A stretch of 64,000 nt of DNA, from contig JBGVRX010000017.1 in the NCBI GenBank assembly GCA_045128835.1, positions 62,001 through 126,000 on the forward strand. Reading direction: 5' to 3'. Positions within the stretch are counted from its first letter, which is position 1. Every line of letters starts with the position of its first letter. This DNA comes from CALVUJ01 sp045128835 (GTDB taxonomy: Bacteria; Bacillota_I; Bacilli_A; RFN20; DUOF01). The translations under genes were made by a program, and so were the position numbers. The notes under the pieces were generated by a model, which was not told the origin of the DNA, searched no databases, and was given only the letters and a program-made list of their open reading frames with translations. Shown piece after piece: positions 1 through 12,600 of the stretch.

Positions 1-853
1 AGAATTTTACAATTACATCAATTGGATAACTATGATTAATTGGACCCGTTACACTAGGATTTATTTCAATAACTATTTCTGGATCTCTTAAGTTATCAAT
101 AACAACTTCCAATCTAAGGGTATATCCGAACACATCTGTTATTTCAATTAAATATGTTCCATTTTGACGAACAGTAAAATAATAATTGTTAACACTTTCA
201 TATAAAGCATTTACAACCGTTTGATTTTCACTACCTTGAAGAAGATATGTAACATCTTTAAAAACATACTCGTCGATTTTACCTTTACCCGGAATTTCTT
301 CTGGCAAAGTAACATTAACCTTATATGGACTAGCGCCATTCTCTTCGTTTTCTTTAATGATTAAAATATCTTCTGGAGTTAACTCTCCAATATTTCTTTT
401 TTGGTCAACTCCCACAATAATCTTATCCACTATCGCAGAATCGCTTGGATTATAAGAAAATTCAGTAAGTAGTAATATTGTTATATATTTTTCACCATAA
501 CTTTTATTTTTTAAAGTATATGTTATCTTACTAGCAAATTCAGAACTAACATTTCTTTCATAATGAACTAAATCCGTTAATGAATAGCCACTTTCTACTA
601 TAGCAATAGAATTTACATATTCATTAGCAATTGCTTCTTGTTGAATATCTATAGTTACCTCGGTGTCTCCAATATAATCAGCGCCATAGTTAACTATTGC
701 CCAATAACCTAATTTTTCTCCTATTCCTGCATTTGCAAAAATATTTTCTGGCAAATCATCTTGGGCTAACACAACATTAGAAGTATTAAAACCTAGATTT
801 AAGAAAAGGAAAGCAAAAGCTAATATAATAGCACTAAAAAATCTTTTCACCAT
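1..853 (-). CDS. Secreted/surface protein with signal peptide, 3'-truncated by window edge
   Basis: The frame is open from an ATG at 853 to the window edge, giving 284 codons with no stop, so the protein is longer than seen. The first ~31 residues form a classical signal peptide: MVKR, a hydrophobic stretch rich in Phe, Leu, Ala and Ile, and a plausible cleavage after V-L-A before Q-D-D. The start is fixed by an AAAGGAGA ribosome-binding site nine bases upstream. The mature part is acidic and beta-rich. Near residues 235-265 it has an N-G-T-Y-L-I-E-I-T-D-V-F-G-Y stretch, which resembles the N-G-R-Y-x-x-x-I-x-D-x-x-G-N strand seen in the Ig-like N-terminal regions of the two upstream giants. 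I infer a fourth member of the same surface-protein family, possibly also very large. It lies 52 bases after the upstream stop and is probably co-transcribed at least in part. No enzymatic motif is visible. Confidence 0.85.
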   Translation of the reverse strand, partial: MVKRFFSAIILAFAFLFLNLGFNTSNVVLAQDDLPENIFANAGIGEKLGYWAIVNYGADYIGDTEVTIDIQQEAIANEYVNSIAIVESGYSLTDLVHYERNVSSEFASKITYTLKNKSYGEKYITILLLTEFSYNPSDSAIVDKIIVGVDQKRNIGELTPEDILIIKENEENGASPYKVNVTLPEEIPGKGKIDEYVFKDVTYLLQGSENQTVVNALYESVNNYYFTVRQNGTYLIEITDVFGYTLRLEVVIDNLRDPEIVIEINPSVTGPINHSYPIDVIVKF

Positions 854-862
854 TGCTTTCAC

Positions 863-870
863 TCTCCTTT
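863..870 (-). promoter_or_regulatory. Ribosome-binding site of the truncated downstream gene
   Basis: AAAGGAGA on the minus strand, nine bases before the ATG at 853. It decides this start and supports translation as an independent gene. Confidence 0.8.
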
Positions 871-884
871 CTTTAAATATAAGT

Positions 885-906
885 AGGGGAAAAGTTTATT
901 TCCCCT
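885..906 (-). other. Intergenic hairpin overlapping the stop codon of the 4,302-residue gene
   Basis: An 8-bp perfect stem (AGGGGAAA with TTTCCCCT) and six-base loop starts within the TAA stop at 906-908. It is not followed by a continuous T-run, so it may be a weak or leaky terminator, or an mRNA-stabilising or processing hairpin between this gene and the next. Confidence 0.5.
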
Positions 907-3620
907 TAATTTTTTCTTTTGTTTATCAAACTGAACCAACAAGCACCTAAACTTGTTAAAAGTAGTCCGATAAGAACAATTATATAACTGCTATTAGGTT
1001 GTCCCGACATTTCTACAATTGGAGGTGTTGCCTCAACAACAATTGTAAGTTTGACTGGCTCAGCCTCGATAAGTTCACTTTGCCCATCACTACCGTGGAA
1101 CATGTATTGTAGTGTATAAGTAATTTCATATACACCTGGAACAGAAGTCGTAAACTCATCCCAAATATTTGCGTTATATTTCTTGTTGTCAACAACTAAC
1201 TCACCATTATAATAAACAGTTTGAGTTAAGAAGTGATTTTTGTCTCCTGCAGTTACCGCTAAGTTGTTTACGATGTTAGCAACATCTTCTCCTTGTTCAA
1301 CAGTTAAACTGTAAGAATTTGGTTCTACAACATCTATTGGTAGACTTGCATTAGCAATTTCTATTTGAGGAATTAATGATGCATAAATAACTCCTCTAGC
1401 AATATATACAGATTCATTTCCAGCTTTATCAAATACAGAATAAATGATTGTATATGTGTAATCTCCTGTGCTTAGATATGCACTTGGATCTTTCTTGATT
1501 ATCGCATAAATACTATCTTCACCAACTGTTGAATCAATTGATGTTGGAATACTTGCAGATAAATCATATGTTTGTTTTGTATTATCTTTATCAAAAGAGT
1601 AAATAATGTATCTTCTTTCTTCTGAATAAACGTTTCTAATATCTAATCCAGCGATACCACCATTCATTGCATATGGGTCACTGCCTAGTCCACCAATATC
1701 TTGTTTTACACCAGGTTTTTCTTGGCTTACATCAGCGTAACTTTCTTGATACAATGTTCCAGCCTCATTCTTTGTGCTTTCAAACAAATAGTGATTTACT
1801 AGAATTGAATGATTCTTATCAAATGTTGATGATTTAATTTCACTACTTTCATAATTTTCAGGATATGAATCAGCAGCACCTGCATAATATTCTGTATAAC
1901 CAGTATCACATATTCCCGCTGTTCTACATCCATACTCATATACATAAAGTTTTTCACCATTATCTCTACCAAAGTTGATTATTGGACTAGTTCTATCAAG
2001 ATATGCTGTACGTTTATCTTTATAGTATTTATATTGTGAAGCTACACCAATTTCTCCCTCAGCTGGCATACCATAAATTAATTGAGATATTGCTTCTGCT
2101 TTGGTTGCATCATTTTCTGAAGCCTCACTTACATTCCATCCGATATTTGCAAGAGCAGTATTTCTATCTGCATCTCTTAATTTTTGTTCTTCCAAAGTCA
2201 ATAATTCAAAATCTGCTAAATCTTTATCATATTGACTAGTATCAACAATATTATAAGTTGTCATTGTTGATGTTGTATTAGATGCTTGACCATCACCATA
2301 ATACTTATCAACATAACTAACTGTAACAGATGTAGCTGAAGTAATATCAACTCCGCTATCAACTGCTTTGATTAATATTTCACGTGAACCTTCTGAGTCT
2401 AGAGCTAAGTATGACTCACCTTTTGCTCTATCATATAAGAACCATGTGATACCACCATCTCTAGAATAATAATGATTCCATTGTGAATGGTCTTTAGTGT
2501 TTTTAGTTGGGAATAACTCTTCAGTATACGAGTTATCACTACCACCAGTTATTGTTAAATAAATACCACTTGTAGAATTGCTCCAACTGTAATGTTTCAA
2601 TGCTCTTGCATTATTTCCTGCAGGAATCATAATATATTTTCCTTGAGCAGCATCTTCAGTATAAGTATATCCTAAAGCGGCATCTGCAACTCTAGAATAT
2701 TTTGTAAGCGTTGATAAGTTTGCTAATGTAGCTGCACCTATATCAACATATGCCCCATTACCTACAGCATTACCTTCACTATCATATCTTAGTAGTACAT
2801 TAACTGGAACGTATGTATTTTCAGCAACAATCCAGTTTTCTTCTTTTGTACAATCAGGAACTGTACATTTAACTCTACCGTTGTATAAGTTAACTGTTCC
2901 TACAATTGGATTTGTTGTATCCACAATGTGAAGTGTTCCCACATTCTTATAAGTTGTTTGAAGAACATCTTTTTCATCTACAACCTCGTACATATTACCG
3001 TTACTAACATTTCCAGCATTATCCATTACATAGAAGTGAACATTATAATTTCCAACTCTACTTATATCAAATTCTCCGTTAGTTCCTTGTTTCTCGATAA
3101 CTATATACCAATACTTATCAAATTTCTTATCTAAAGCTTCACCATTTCTGATTTCACCTTGGTCATATGCAGTTACACCGAACCAATTAACTAAAGTAAT
3201 AATAAATTCTTTCAAATTATTTGGTCCTGCATTTTTAATGTATTCATCCTTTTGCATTGTGAACGGATAAACAAAATCATTTTCTGTAGCAGGTAAGATT
3301 CCACCACTTGTAGCAAACTCTGAATTTCCTTTACCATACTCTAATTCGAAGAATGCAGTAGATGTACAATCATGTTCATTTGTTTCACATTCGCTGATTA
3401 ATGGCAAGTCGACTTTTATAACTGCCTCATAATTAGTTGTTTCATTTAACCAGTCAAGGATTGGATCGCCTTCAGTATTTTCAGTCTTACCAACAATACT
3501 TATTCCTGATCCACAATTCACATATGTTGTTGTGCTTTGTTCTCCTACACATTCATACATATATGTACCGATAGCATTTGCTTCAAGATAAACATCTTTT
3601 CTATTAACTTCTACTATTGG
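906..3620 (-). other. C-terminal Ig-like region and membrane anchor of the 4,302-aa protein
   Basis: This region shares many short blocks with the end of the 5,419-aa protein, including Q-W-N-H-Y-Y-S-R-D-G-G (about 2452-2490), I-T-G-G-x-D-N-S, a V-x-C-x(5-6)-C-x(3-4)-E-x-x-W Cys pair, and an E-Y-G-C-x(6)-C motif. It contains at least three Ig-like folds recognised by D-x-x-G-N turns. It ends with S-S-Y-I-I-V-L-I-G-L-L-L-T-S-L and a positive tail, as expected for a helix with the domain array outside the cell. Confidence 0.7.
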
Positions 3621-6600
3621 TTTTACATCATCTTCTTCAATTCTTAATGCTCCTGGATAGAAGATTACTGCATAGTTGCTATCTTCATAATCCTTATCAG
3701 CATCAGTTTTAGATTCACTAACAATACTTAATTTAGTTGAGTTTCTAACAATTGGAACATAACCAATTAAATTTGTATTAACTGTATCCTTGTGCTCGTT
3801 GTAAACTAAATCAGCACAAACATAATCATTCAATAATCCATCTGATCTTAAAGTGTCATAAGCATCTGCAGAAATAATTGTATTACAGTATGCTAATTCA
3901 CCAGCAAGTTTATCTCCTCTTCTTACTTGATTTGGATGAGTACCCCAAATAATCTTGCCATAAGAATCAACACCATAAACAGCCGCCTCTCTGTCACCCG
4001 CTGGATATCCTATTCCATTGAATAAGTTGTAATCCAAATCTATAGTATTATTTATAGTTGGAAGAGATGGAGCGTTAGTATTTTGACCTACATAATAAAT
4101 TTCTAAACCTTCTGTGAAGTATGAAGTATTCACATATAACGCAACAGATTTTTTGTTTATAGTAAGAGTTCCTGTTGCTTTAAGCATATTGTCATACTCA
4201 TATGGGTTAGTTGCATCTTTAGTTCTACTTGTCGATGCATGTGATGTTGTAAATAAACTATCAGATGTCACTGCAGTTTCATCAGCATCGTTATCAAGTA
4301 CTATCACAAAGTAGTTAGGGTTATATCCAAAATATGTATCATAATAATATTTTTCAACACCTGAGGCTGGTCCAGTATAATGACTTGATGCTGGTGCCTC
4401 TGGTCTATATGCACTTTGATAATTGTTAGCAGTTATACTATCTGTTGTATTTAAGTAACCATATAGTCTTAAATAATATGTACCTGCATCTTCACAGAAG
4501 CCATATGTATCACCAGCATATAAACAACTAGCATTCGCTGTATTTCTTTCATCACGGCTTACATATACACCAAGTTGCTCTGTGTTTTTATTTTCAGCAA
4601 CGCCATAAACGCTGTAAGCTTTTTGATCTTCTGGAACAAGTCCATTTGCAAATTTGCTATTTTGAGAATACAACTTACTATTGTTATATGTTTCTCCTTC
4701 AAATGAATAGTTATTTAGAATTGACTCTAATTTAGTCATTCCTTCAAAATATTCAACACTGAAGTTATTTCTTAATAGTGTATTGCCTGTCATAAGAATT
4801 CCTGCTTCATTTACACACGGAGACAACATTGCCCCATCAATAAACTCACAACTTACAACATCTGTTGTTTGACCATAAGTCTTAACAACGTTTTCAATTT
4901 GAACACCTACTGGTCTTGGAATTATTGTGAATTTGATTCCTTCAACAAATTCTAAACCATAGTTATTAACATTCCATTCATTAACAGCAACCTTAATACC
5001 ATTAACTATGTTATAAACGCCTGCAGCTTGAGACCAACCATCAACGTACAAGTAACCTAATAAAATTCTACTTGTTTCTCCATAGCTCAATGTTCTATCT
5101 GCGTTACATCCTTCAGTTGCATCTTTACACACTGTATCAAAATATAAACTTCCTATAACGCTACCTTGATTTACAAGTTCTTCAACATTTGCTTTTAAAC
5201 CACTCTCAGCTTTACCGTAGTTTCTGATTGTTCCGTTATTTTCTCCATATGCAAATCCAGAGATATAAACAACATCACCCTCAACAAGATAAATATAATT
5301 TCCTGTGCCTGCATCATTTTTAATAAACGTCTTTGTGGATGCATCGTAATCAAATGAATCCAATTGAACTAACGTCTTTGTTACATTGCCCGCAGATACA
5401 ACTTTAATAATATTAGAATCTTTAATTGAATAATATGATTTAGAAACTGTATATGTTGTTACAACTTGGAATGTCAATTCCTTGTCTTTTTCACCATAAA
5501 CCTTATATTGTCCAGTTTGAGTTGTATCCGTAACATTGTCTTCTACAGAAACGCTATCTGGAGTTATAGTTACTTTAGCCGCTTTAATTTCATATGTCAC
5601 ACCTTCTGCGAAAGTAAGGACATAGTTTCCTGTTTTATCAGCCAAATCACCAATTGTAATCTCATACACCCCAACATTTCTGTTATATCGAGTATTTTCT
5701 GTTGATAGGATTTTTCTATCCAATGCACTTCTAACGCTACTTTCAGTTTCATACACATCACCGAACACATAATGTTTGATATTAACATTTGCTAATCCAG
5801 TATTAGAACTAACTGCACCTGCATTGTATGCACTTGTAGTCATATTGCTATCTGCGCTATATTCATCTATTCTATCGTTGATATAGAAGCAAGTTCCAAC
5901 ATCAACGCCATTAATTGTTCCGTTATTGTAATAGTTTATGTTATTCAAGCACACTCCAGCAGCACTACCCGCTGTTGTATCATGAACTAATCCGTAAGTT
6001 TGAATCAATCCATCTCCTGGAGTTCTAACCAAACTGTCTGTATATGTGATAGTTGGAATCAAAGTTCCGTGATAATCACCATACATAAACCCTTGTCCGC
6101 TATCTGGTGTAATAAGGATTGGTCTAGGAACAATATTAACATGTCCTATTTGATAATTAACTTTATAGTTGAATCCAGGAACTGTATTATATGCTTGCTC
6201 GATGTAAGCTAGAGTTTCATAAACACTCTTACCTTCTACGGCAGTTGTATTACATTTTAGCACTTTAGTATAAGTAAGGCCTTCCGCATCAACTTCATCA
6301 CTAGAACCATAGAAATAACCGGTCAAATTAACAGTAACATTCGTAGATGTTCCACATGAAACATTTTCTCCAAGAACTCTCATAAATCTTACAACAAACT
6401 CTTCTTTAAACAACTCTTGGTTCAAAATTCCTGATGTTGTATATCTAGAAATATGAGTTGCACTTAGTCCATGTTTATCGTTAGGATCTTTATTAATACA
6501 CTTCATGTTTTCAAAATCAAAATCTTCGCTAGGAGCACAAACTAAGATATTGTAATTTTCCACAGCGTCCTTTTCCCCATAAGTTTTATCAAAACTAACG

Positions 6601-9600
6601 AACGCAATTTTAATTTGTCTTAATACGATTTCGTATTTAATTGGAGTTAGATCAACATCATCTTCTTCGGTTTCTCCATCTTCATTAACAGCCAAACCAT
6701 CTTCATAATAATTAACTAAATAATTGTCATATCCATATGTACTAGCATATTTATCATTATCTTCTGCAAAACTACCAATCAAGTGAACTGTTCCATAGAA
6801 GTCTGGGTTTTCATAAACATACTCATACAAACCTTTTATATCATCAGTAGTAGGGGCCCCGCCATTCATACCTTTTCTTGAAATCTTACCAGCAAGAATA
6901 TCAGTTTGAACGTCGTTTCTTCCTTCAATTCCATTCCATGGTGCTTTTGCTAAAGAATTGTATTTAGTGTAGTATCTGGTCAATCCATACTCAACATATG
7001 TATTGTTAGCACCATCCAAATCTTTATTAGCCTCAACTTGCTCTTGAGAACAGAATCCGTAATAAACATCTAAGTTTACAACAGTTCCGCCTTCGATTGT
7101 AACATCATCATCACCATTAACGCTTCCATCCATATTGTTGTCTCCACACAAGTAAACAACAGATAAGTTTGGATCGTTATACATATCAGCTTCACCATAA
7201 ATCTTTTGATCGTACTTAGTATAAACATAAGCCTTTCTCTTTGTTATTGTAAACAACAATTCAGTTGGGAATGAACCTGCTTTAGTATAAGTTTGATCAA
7301 CATCAACTGACGCATCATACGCTTTAGTTCCATAATAATCTATATCATAGTTTTTACAAACAAATGTAAATCCAGTTCCAACTCCAGGCATATTGTTTGC
7401 ATCACATGAGTTAACATAAGTTTCTTTCGCCTCATTCTTTGTTGCATCAACATCACCTAAAGTTAATATATAGTTTCCAACAACTTGGTCTTGATATTTT
7501 TTAGAAGCGCCACCAACAGATTGTTGAGCACTAATTGCCGCACTTACATATGCAGACATTTTAACTGAAGTTCTATTTGTTGCAGTGTCTTTTATTCTAT
7601 ATAAAGTACCATTATTTAATGCATGAGCCTTGATACCATTTGAAACTGTTGTAGGTCTAAATGTATCATCACCTATTATTCCAGACACTTCATATGAATC
7701 GTTTGTTCCGTATTCATATCCGTTTCTAGCTATTTGATAATCTTTATCCCCGCTTACAATATATTTATAACCTAAGTCATAATAATTTCCATCACCCTCG
7801 ACACAATTGCTGTATCCAGTAGCATAATCATACGAATAATTTGTAGCTGTATTGTTGAATGCGTTATATGCACAACCATACATTTTTGTTTGTCCTGCAG
7901 TAACTGTTATATTAAGTGTAGCAGGAGTAATATATAACTTACCGTTTTTAATATCATATACAGGAGTTGCTACATCGACATCTTTCTCTTCTTCTACAGT
8001 TGTTTCCATATCGAATGAATAAACCCTGCTCTCCCCGGCAATAACATAGTTGTTAATTAATTTATTTGCAACAACAACGCAATCACCATAATCTCCTTTA
8101 ACAACTTGTGTTGTACATGCATTATCAGCATTTACAAATGGGTTGTTATTAATTGTCTTTATTGAACCTTTTGTTAAATCGTATGTTCCAACGTTATCTT
8201 GTAACCCATTAGCATCTGCCGCCAAGCTAACACTTCTACTTCTTGTAGGTACACCATTGAAGTTTCCTGCAATGCTATCCATATCATCTAATCCATTTAT
8301 ATGGAATCCATAAATATTCTTATAACTGTTTTCAAAGTCAACAGAAGCATCTGTACAATATGATCCAAGCGCTAAACTATTAAGATTTGTACCAGGAGTT
8401 ATAAACCATCCATCTAACAAACAACCGTTTGCGAATGTATCAAATGAATTGTATTCACTTCCAAGTCCATAACTTGCATAATACTTCTCACCATACTCTT
8501 TTGTATAACTAGTTATTTCAACTTCAACAGCTAGAGATTTTATAGTTAACGCTCCACCCAAATATTTGAAGTTGTAGTTTTTCTTTTGTGCTTCAGCTAT
8601 ATCTGCATAAACATAATAAACTCCTGCAGGTATCGCGAAATCTTCGTCATCATAATAATCACTTGTTGTCGCAGAAACCGCTTCGTGCATTTTGAAGAAT
8701 AATCCTATATTTGTCCAGCTATCTCCAGCTGTTAATCCATAACGGTAATCTCCAGTACATCCTGTTGAAGCCGCGTTATCTGGATCAAACTCTGCTCTTG
8801 CCATTGTTGTTTCATTTTGATAACACAAGAACAAGTAATCTTCTGGATACAACTTATTAACATTTGTTGAATTGTAAGTATCATAGAAAGTTACATCTAA
8901 GTAGTTGTTTTTATAGAAGTTATATCTCTTACCATAGAAGACATTCCAACTAGCTGCATCACTAAGAGTTATTGTTTCTATCGCGCTATTGAATTCCATG
9001 ATTACTTCTCTACGATAAATCTCAAATAATATTTTATAAATCTTTTCTGGTTCTGCACCTGTATTAGCACAAGGAAGATCTTCATCTAGAGTCAAACAAG
9101 ATTCATTGTTAGACTTATAAATGAAATCATTTGCAGGATTTCCATTAGGATTGTTATCAATTGTATATCCTTCATTATTTGTGTAATAAGGATTATAAAT
9201 TAAATTGTAGTTTTTACACACAATTGGTGTTCCAGAAACATCTACTGTAACAAGATGTCCTGTTGCATCATAAGAACATTGTTCTCTTCCATTTGTCATA
9301 ACCGCAATTGCAGATTGTGATCCAGTTAATGTTCCAGAAACAACATTCAAATCACTTGATAGAGTATAGTACAAATACCATCCCCCATCTTTTCCAGGCT
9401 CTCTTACTAGTTTAGCACTTCCAGCAGTTGAACCATAAGCAGCGTTTCTTAACAATTTGTAAGTTTCATTTGTTTTATAACCTACTAGTTGAACTCCATT
9501 GTGATATAAATACCAATTAGTTCTTTCTTCAGAGGAGTTAGCAGGAATCTTTGATGCTTCACTTCCTGTTGGAGTATCTTTTTCGTTTGGATCTGCAGCA

Positions 9601-12600
9601 TAATAATCACCCTCAATTATATCAGCTGTATATCCATTGAACTCAACAACTGTATCAGGTTCCGCTTCAATAGCAGGCACTCTTTTAATATTTCCATCTA
9701 CCAAACCATATAGAATTATTTCCCAAGGATTTGGATCATAGGTATTTGTAAAGTTATATTCTCTTCTTTGACCAGGTGCTGCTTGAACAACTAAGTCAAT
9801 TGAATTAATAATATATTCTCCCTCTGTATAATTTATAACATAGTTTGCAAACTCATTATTTCTAATATCTGTTGTTGCATTTAAAGATTTACCAGAAACT
9901 TTTTTATTTGTCGCGATGTATAAAGCTCTACTCTTAATGTATTCTTCATTCATGATTATTATACCATCGCTATATGTATAACCTTCGTAGTTACTAGCAC
10001 TAGAATTAAATGTAATACCAGAAGAAGTCATATCTACACAATTTTTATACATGTTATTAGGACTTTCTAGAACATTATCTCCGTTTGAAGTTCCTCTATA
10101 GTTACATATCTTGTATAATCCTACATTTTCTCCAACTTCTCTTCTTACAACCCCTAGAACAATATCTAATGTGTCGTTGTATTTCAAGTTTGAAGATTCT
10201 CCATCACCGATTTTTTCAGAATAACCATTCAAATATTTATTAGTCGCTGAATCACTATTGTAGTTTTCATAATAAGTATCTAGATCGCCATAATTTTTCT
10301 CTCCACCATTAGCCATGATATTTAAAACAATTTGTCTAATAGTAAAGTCAACACTACTTTGTGAGAACTTATCATCATCCTCTAACATTTGATTAGTAAT
10401 AAGGTTATCATTTTCAGAAGGATTATTCGTATTACTATATTTTGTATTATCTCTGTATGTTGGGTGAATCTTTACAACATAGTCAGGATCTTGATCTGTT
10501 TGATTTGAATTTAATTTTATATTTAATGTTCCTAACAACAACCTGTATAATCCTACATAATTGTTTTCAACTCCAACACTTGTTCCTGTAACGAAGATTG
10601 GAGAAGCAAGATTTTCATTGTACCAAGAACTCTCTAGTCTACTAAGTTCTCCATAGAAATCTGATGTTTCATTTGATTGGAATAGTTTATTTTTTCCTGC
10701 ATTGATTTCATCTGCTGTTTGATTTGTACAATATATTTTTGTGAAGATTGTTGGATCACTGTATGGATTATCAGAGAATCTTATTTCATAATGGTTATCC
10801 ATATCAATGTAAACGCAATAATCAAATCCAGGATCTGCGCTACCATAATATTTATTAGTTGCTATTGGTTCAATAAGAACTATTTTTCTATCTACATAAT
10901 AAGAAGTCAATATTGTTAATGTATTAGTACCACTTTCACCGATTGTGTTATCGTAAATAACAAACTTCAAATCATAATAACCTGTTTTATTAGGAATAAA
11001 TGTTTGAGAACTTAAATCAACCCAAACAGGTCTTCCTTCTCCATCAACTCTATCTGATAAAATAAATAGTTTTATATAAGATTGAGCTGCTGTAATATTT
11101 CCGTTTATTCTATTGAAGAAACTTAATCCATCATCCACTGTTGCTTTATATAAGTTATCTTCAAAGTTATATGTATTTGCATCAGTTACTGTGTCATTAA
11201 TATCAATATTGTAACAGTTAAGTAATGATGCCATGTTTTGAACTTTTCCAGAACCGATTTCTTGACCAATTTCCATTCTACAGTCAGTTCCAATATTACT
11301 AGCTTTCATTAATTTAGTTTGGTCAACAACCATCGTTCCGCCTTCATCAACCATATGCATTGTCAAACCAGGCGCTGTTGTATCAACTAATTTAACATAC
11401 ACTCTATTTTTGCCAATGTTACCTACATAATCTTCTGCGACAAATTCTATAATAAAATCTACGCCGTGGTCTATGTAATAGTTAACACATTCTAATTCTG
11501 TTTTTGAAGCATAACTTTCATAGCCTGTAATGCTAGCTATTTGTGTACATACTCTATCAATTCCATCTTTATGATAATAGTTGATTTCCTTAAATTCGAA
11601 TTCTCCAGAATCTAACTTTAATCCATTTGAGTTATGTTTTGTATTTTTTAATATTGTATTAATTGAATTATCGTAGAAACTTCCGCTATATAATTTCTTA
11701 ACATAATAATCAGAACCAGCTCTATCGTAAACAGAATAATCTGAATATAAATCTTTTGTTCCATCATGATAATAAACATACTCTGACGCTCTTACTTTAG
11801 ACATAACAATTGCATCTTGATTTGTGAATTCATCATCTACCGATCTTCCTTCATCTCTATTAACTGGATAATAGATTTGACTTGTTATATTTCTTGCTAC
11901 TGCATCTGTTGTATCCTTAATTCTTCCATCATATTCGAAACTTCCCCCAACAGCAGTTAACTCAATACCTGTATAGTAACTATAAGTTTCAACACTGAAT
12001 GTTTTTAAGTAATCTCCAGAAACATTTGTTTCCTCATCATGTTCGAATACAATTTCAGGAGCCGCTTTATCTATCGCATAAACTTCAACTCTTGGATTTC
12101 TATATTCTTCTTCAAGTCTATCGCCATCTGTTCCCCAAGAGTTATTTCCGTAAATATCTTCTATATAAAATCTGTATCTTCCATTAACACCTATATACAT
12201 TGCTAAAACATTATTTTCAAATGAATAATATCCTGAGCCATCTTCTTTATTTATTTTATTTGGATCGAATATTTCGGCGTCTGTACAATATTCTGTTGTT
12301 TTACAATAAACGTTTTTCATTGAACCAGATACTGCATAATTTTCACTTGCGTAATCTTTAGAAGGTAGGTCGCCTTCTTGGTACGCATCTCTATCATATC
12401 CACCAGTGCCTATTACAACATCTACTCTCCAATACTTAACTTTCTTAACATCATCTTGAGTAAGGCTTATGATTTTTGTACACATTGTTACATCCATACA
12501 TACACCGAACTCAAAGTGTGTCTCTACTGTCATAGTTAGTTCAACTTTAACACTTTCATTTGTAAATGTTTCGTTTGCTCCATATCCATCAGTATCAGCA

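Noticed and set aside
3280..3300. LPATE as a sortase signal in the 4,302-aa protein
   Set aside because: It lies ~790 residues before the C-terminus, is followed by neither a hydrophobic segment nor a basic tail, and lacks the Gly.
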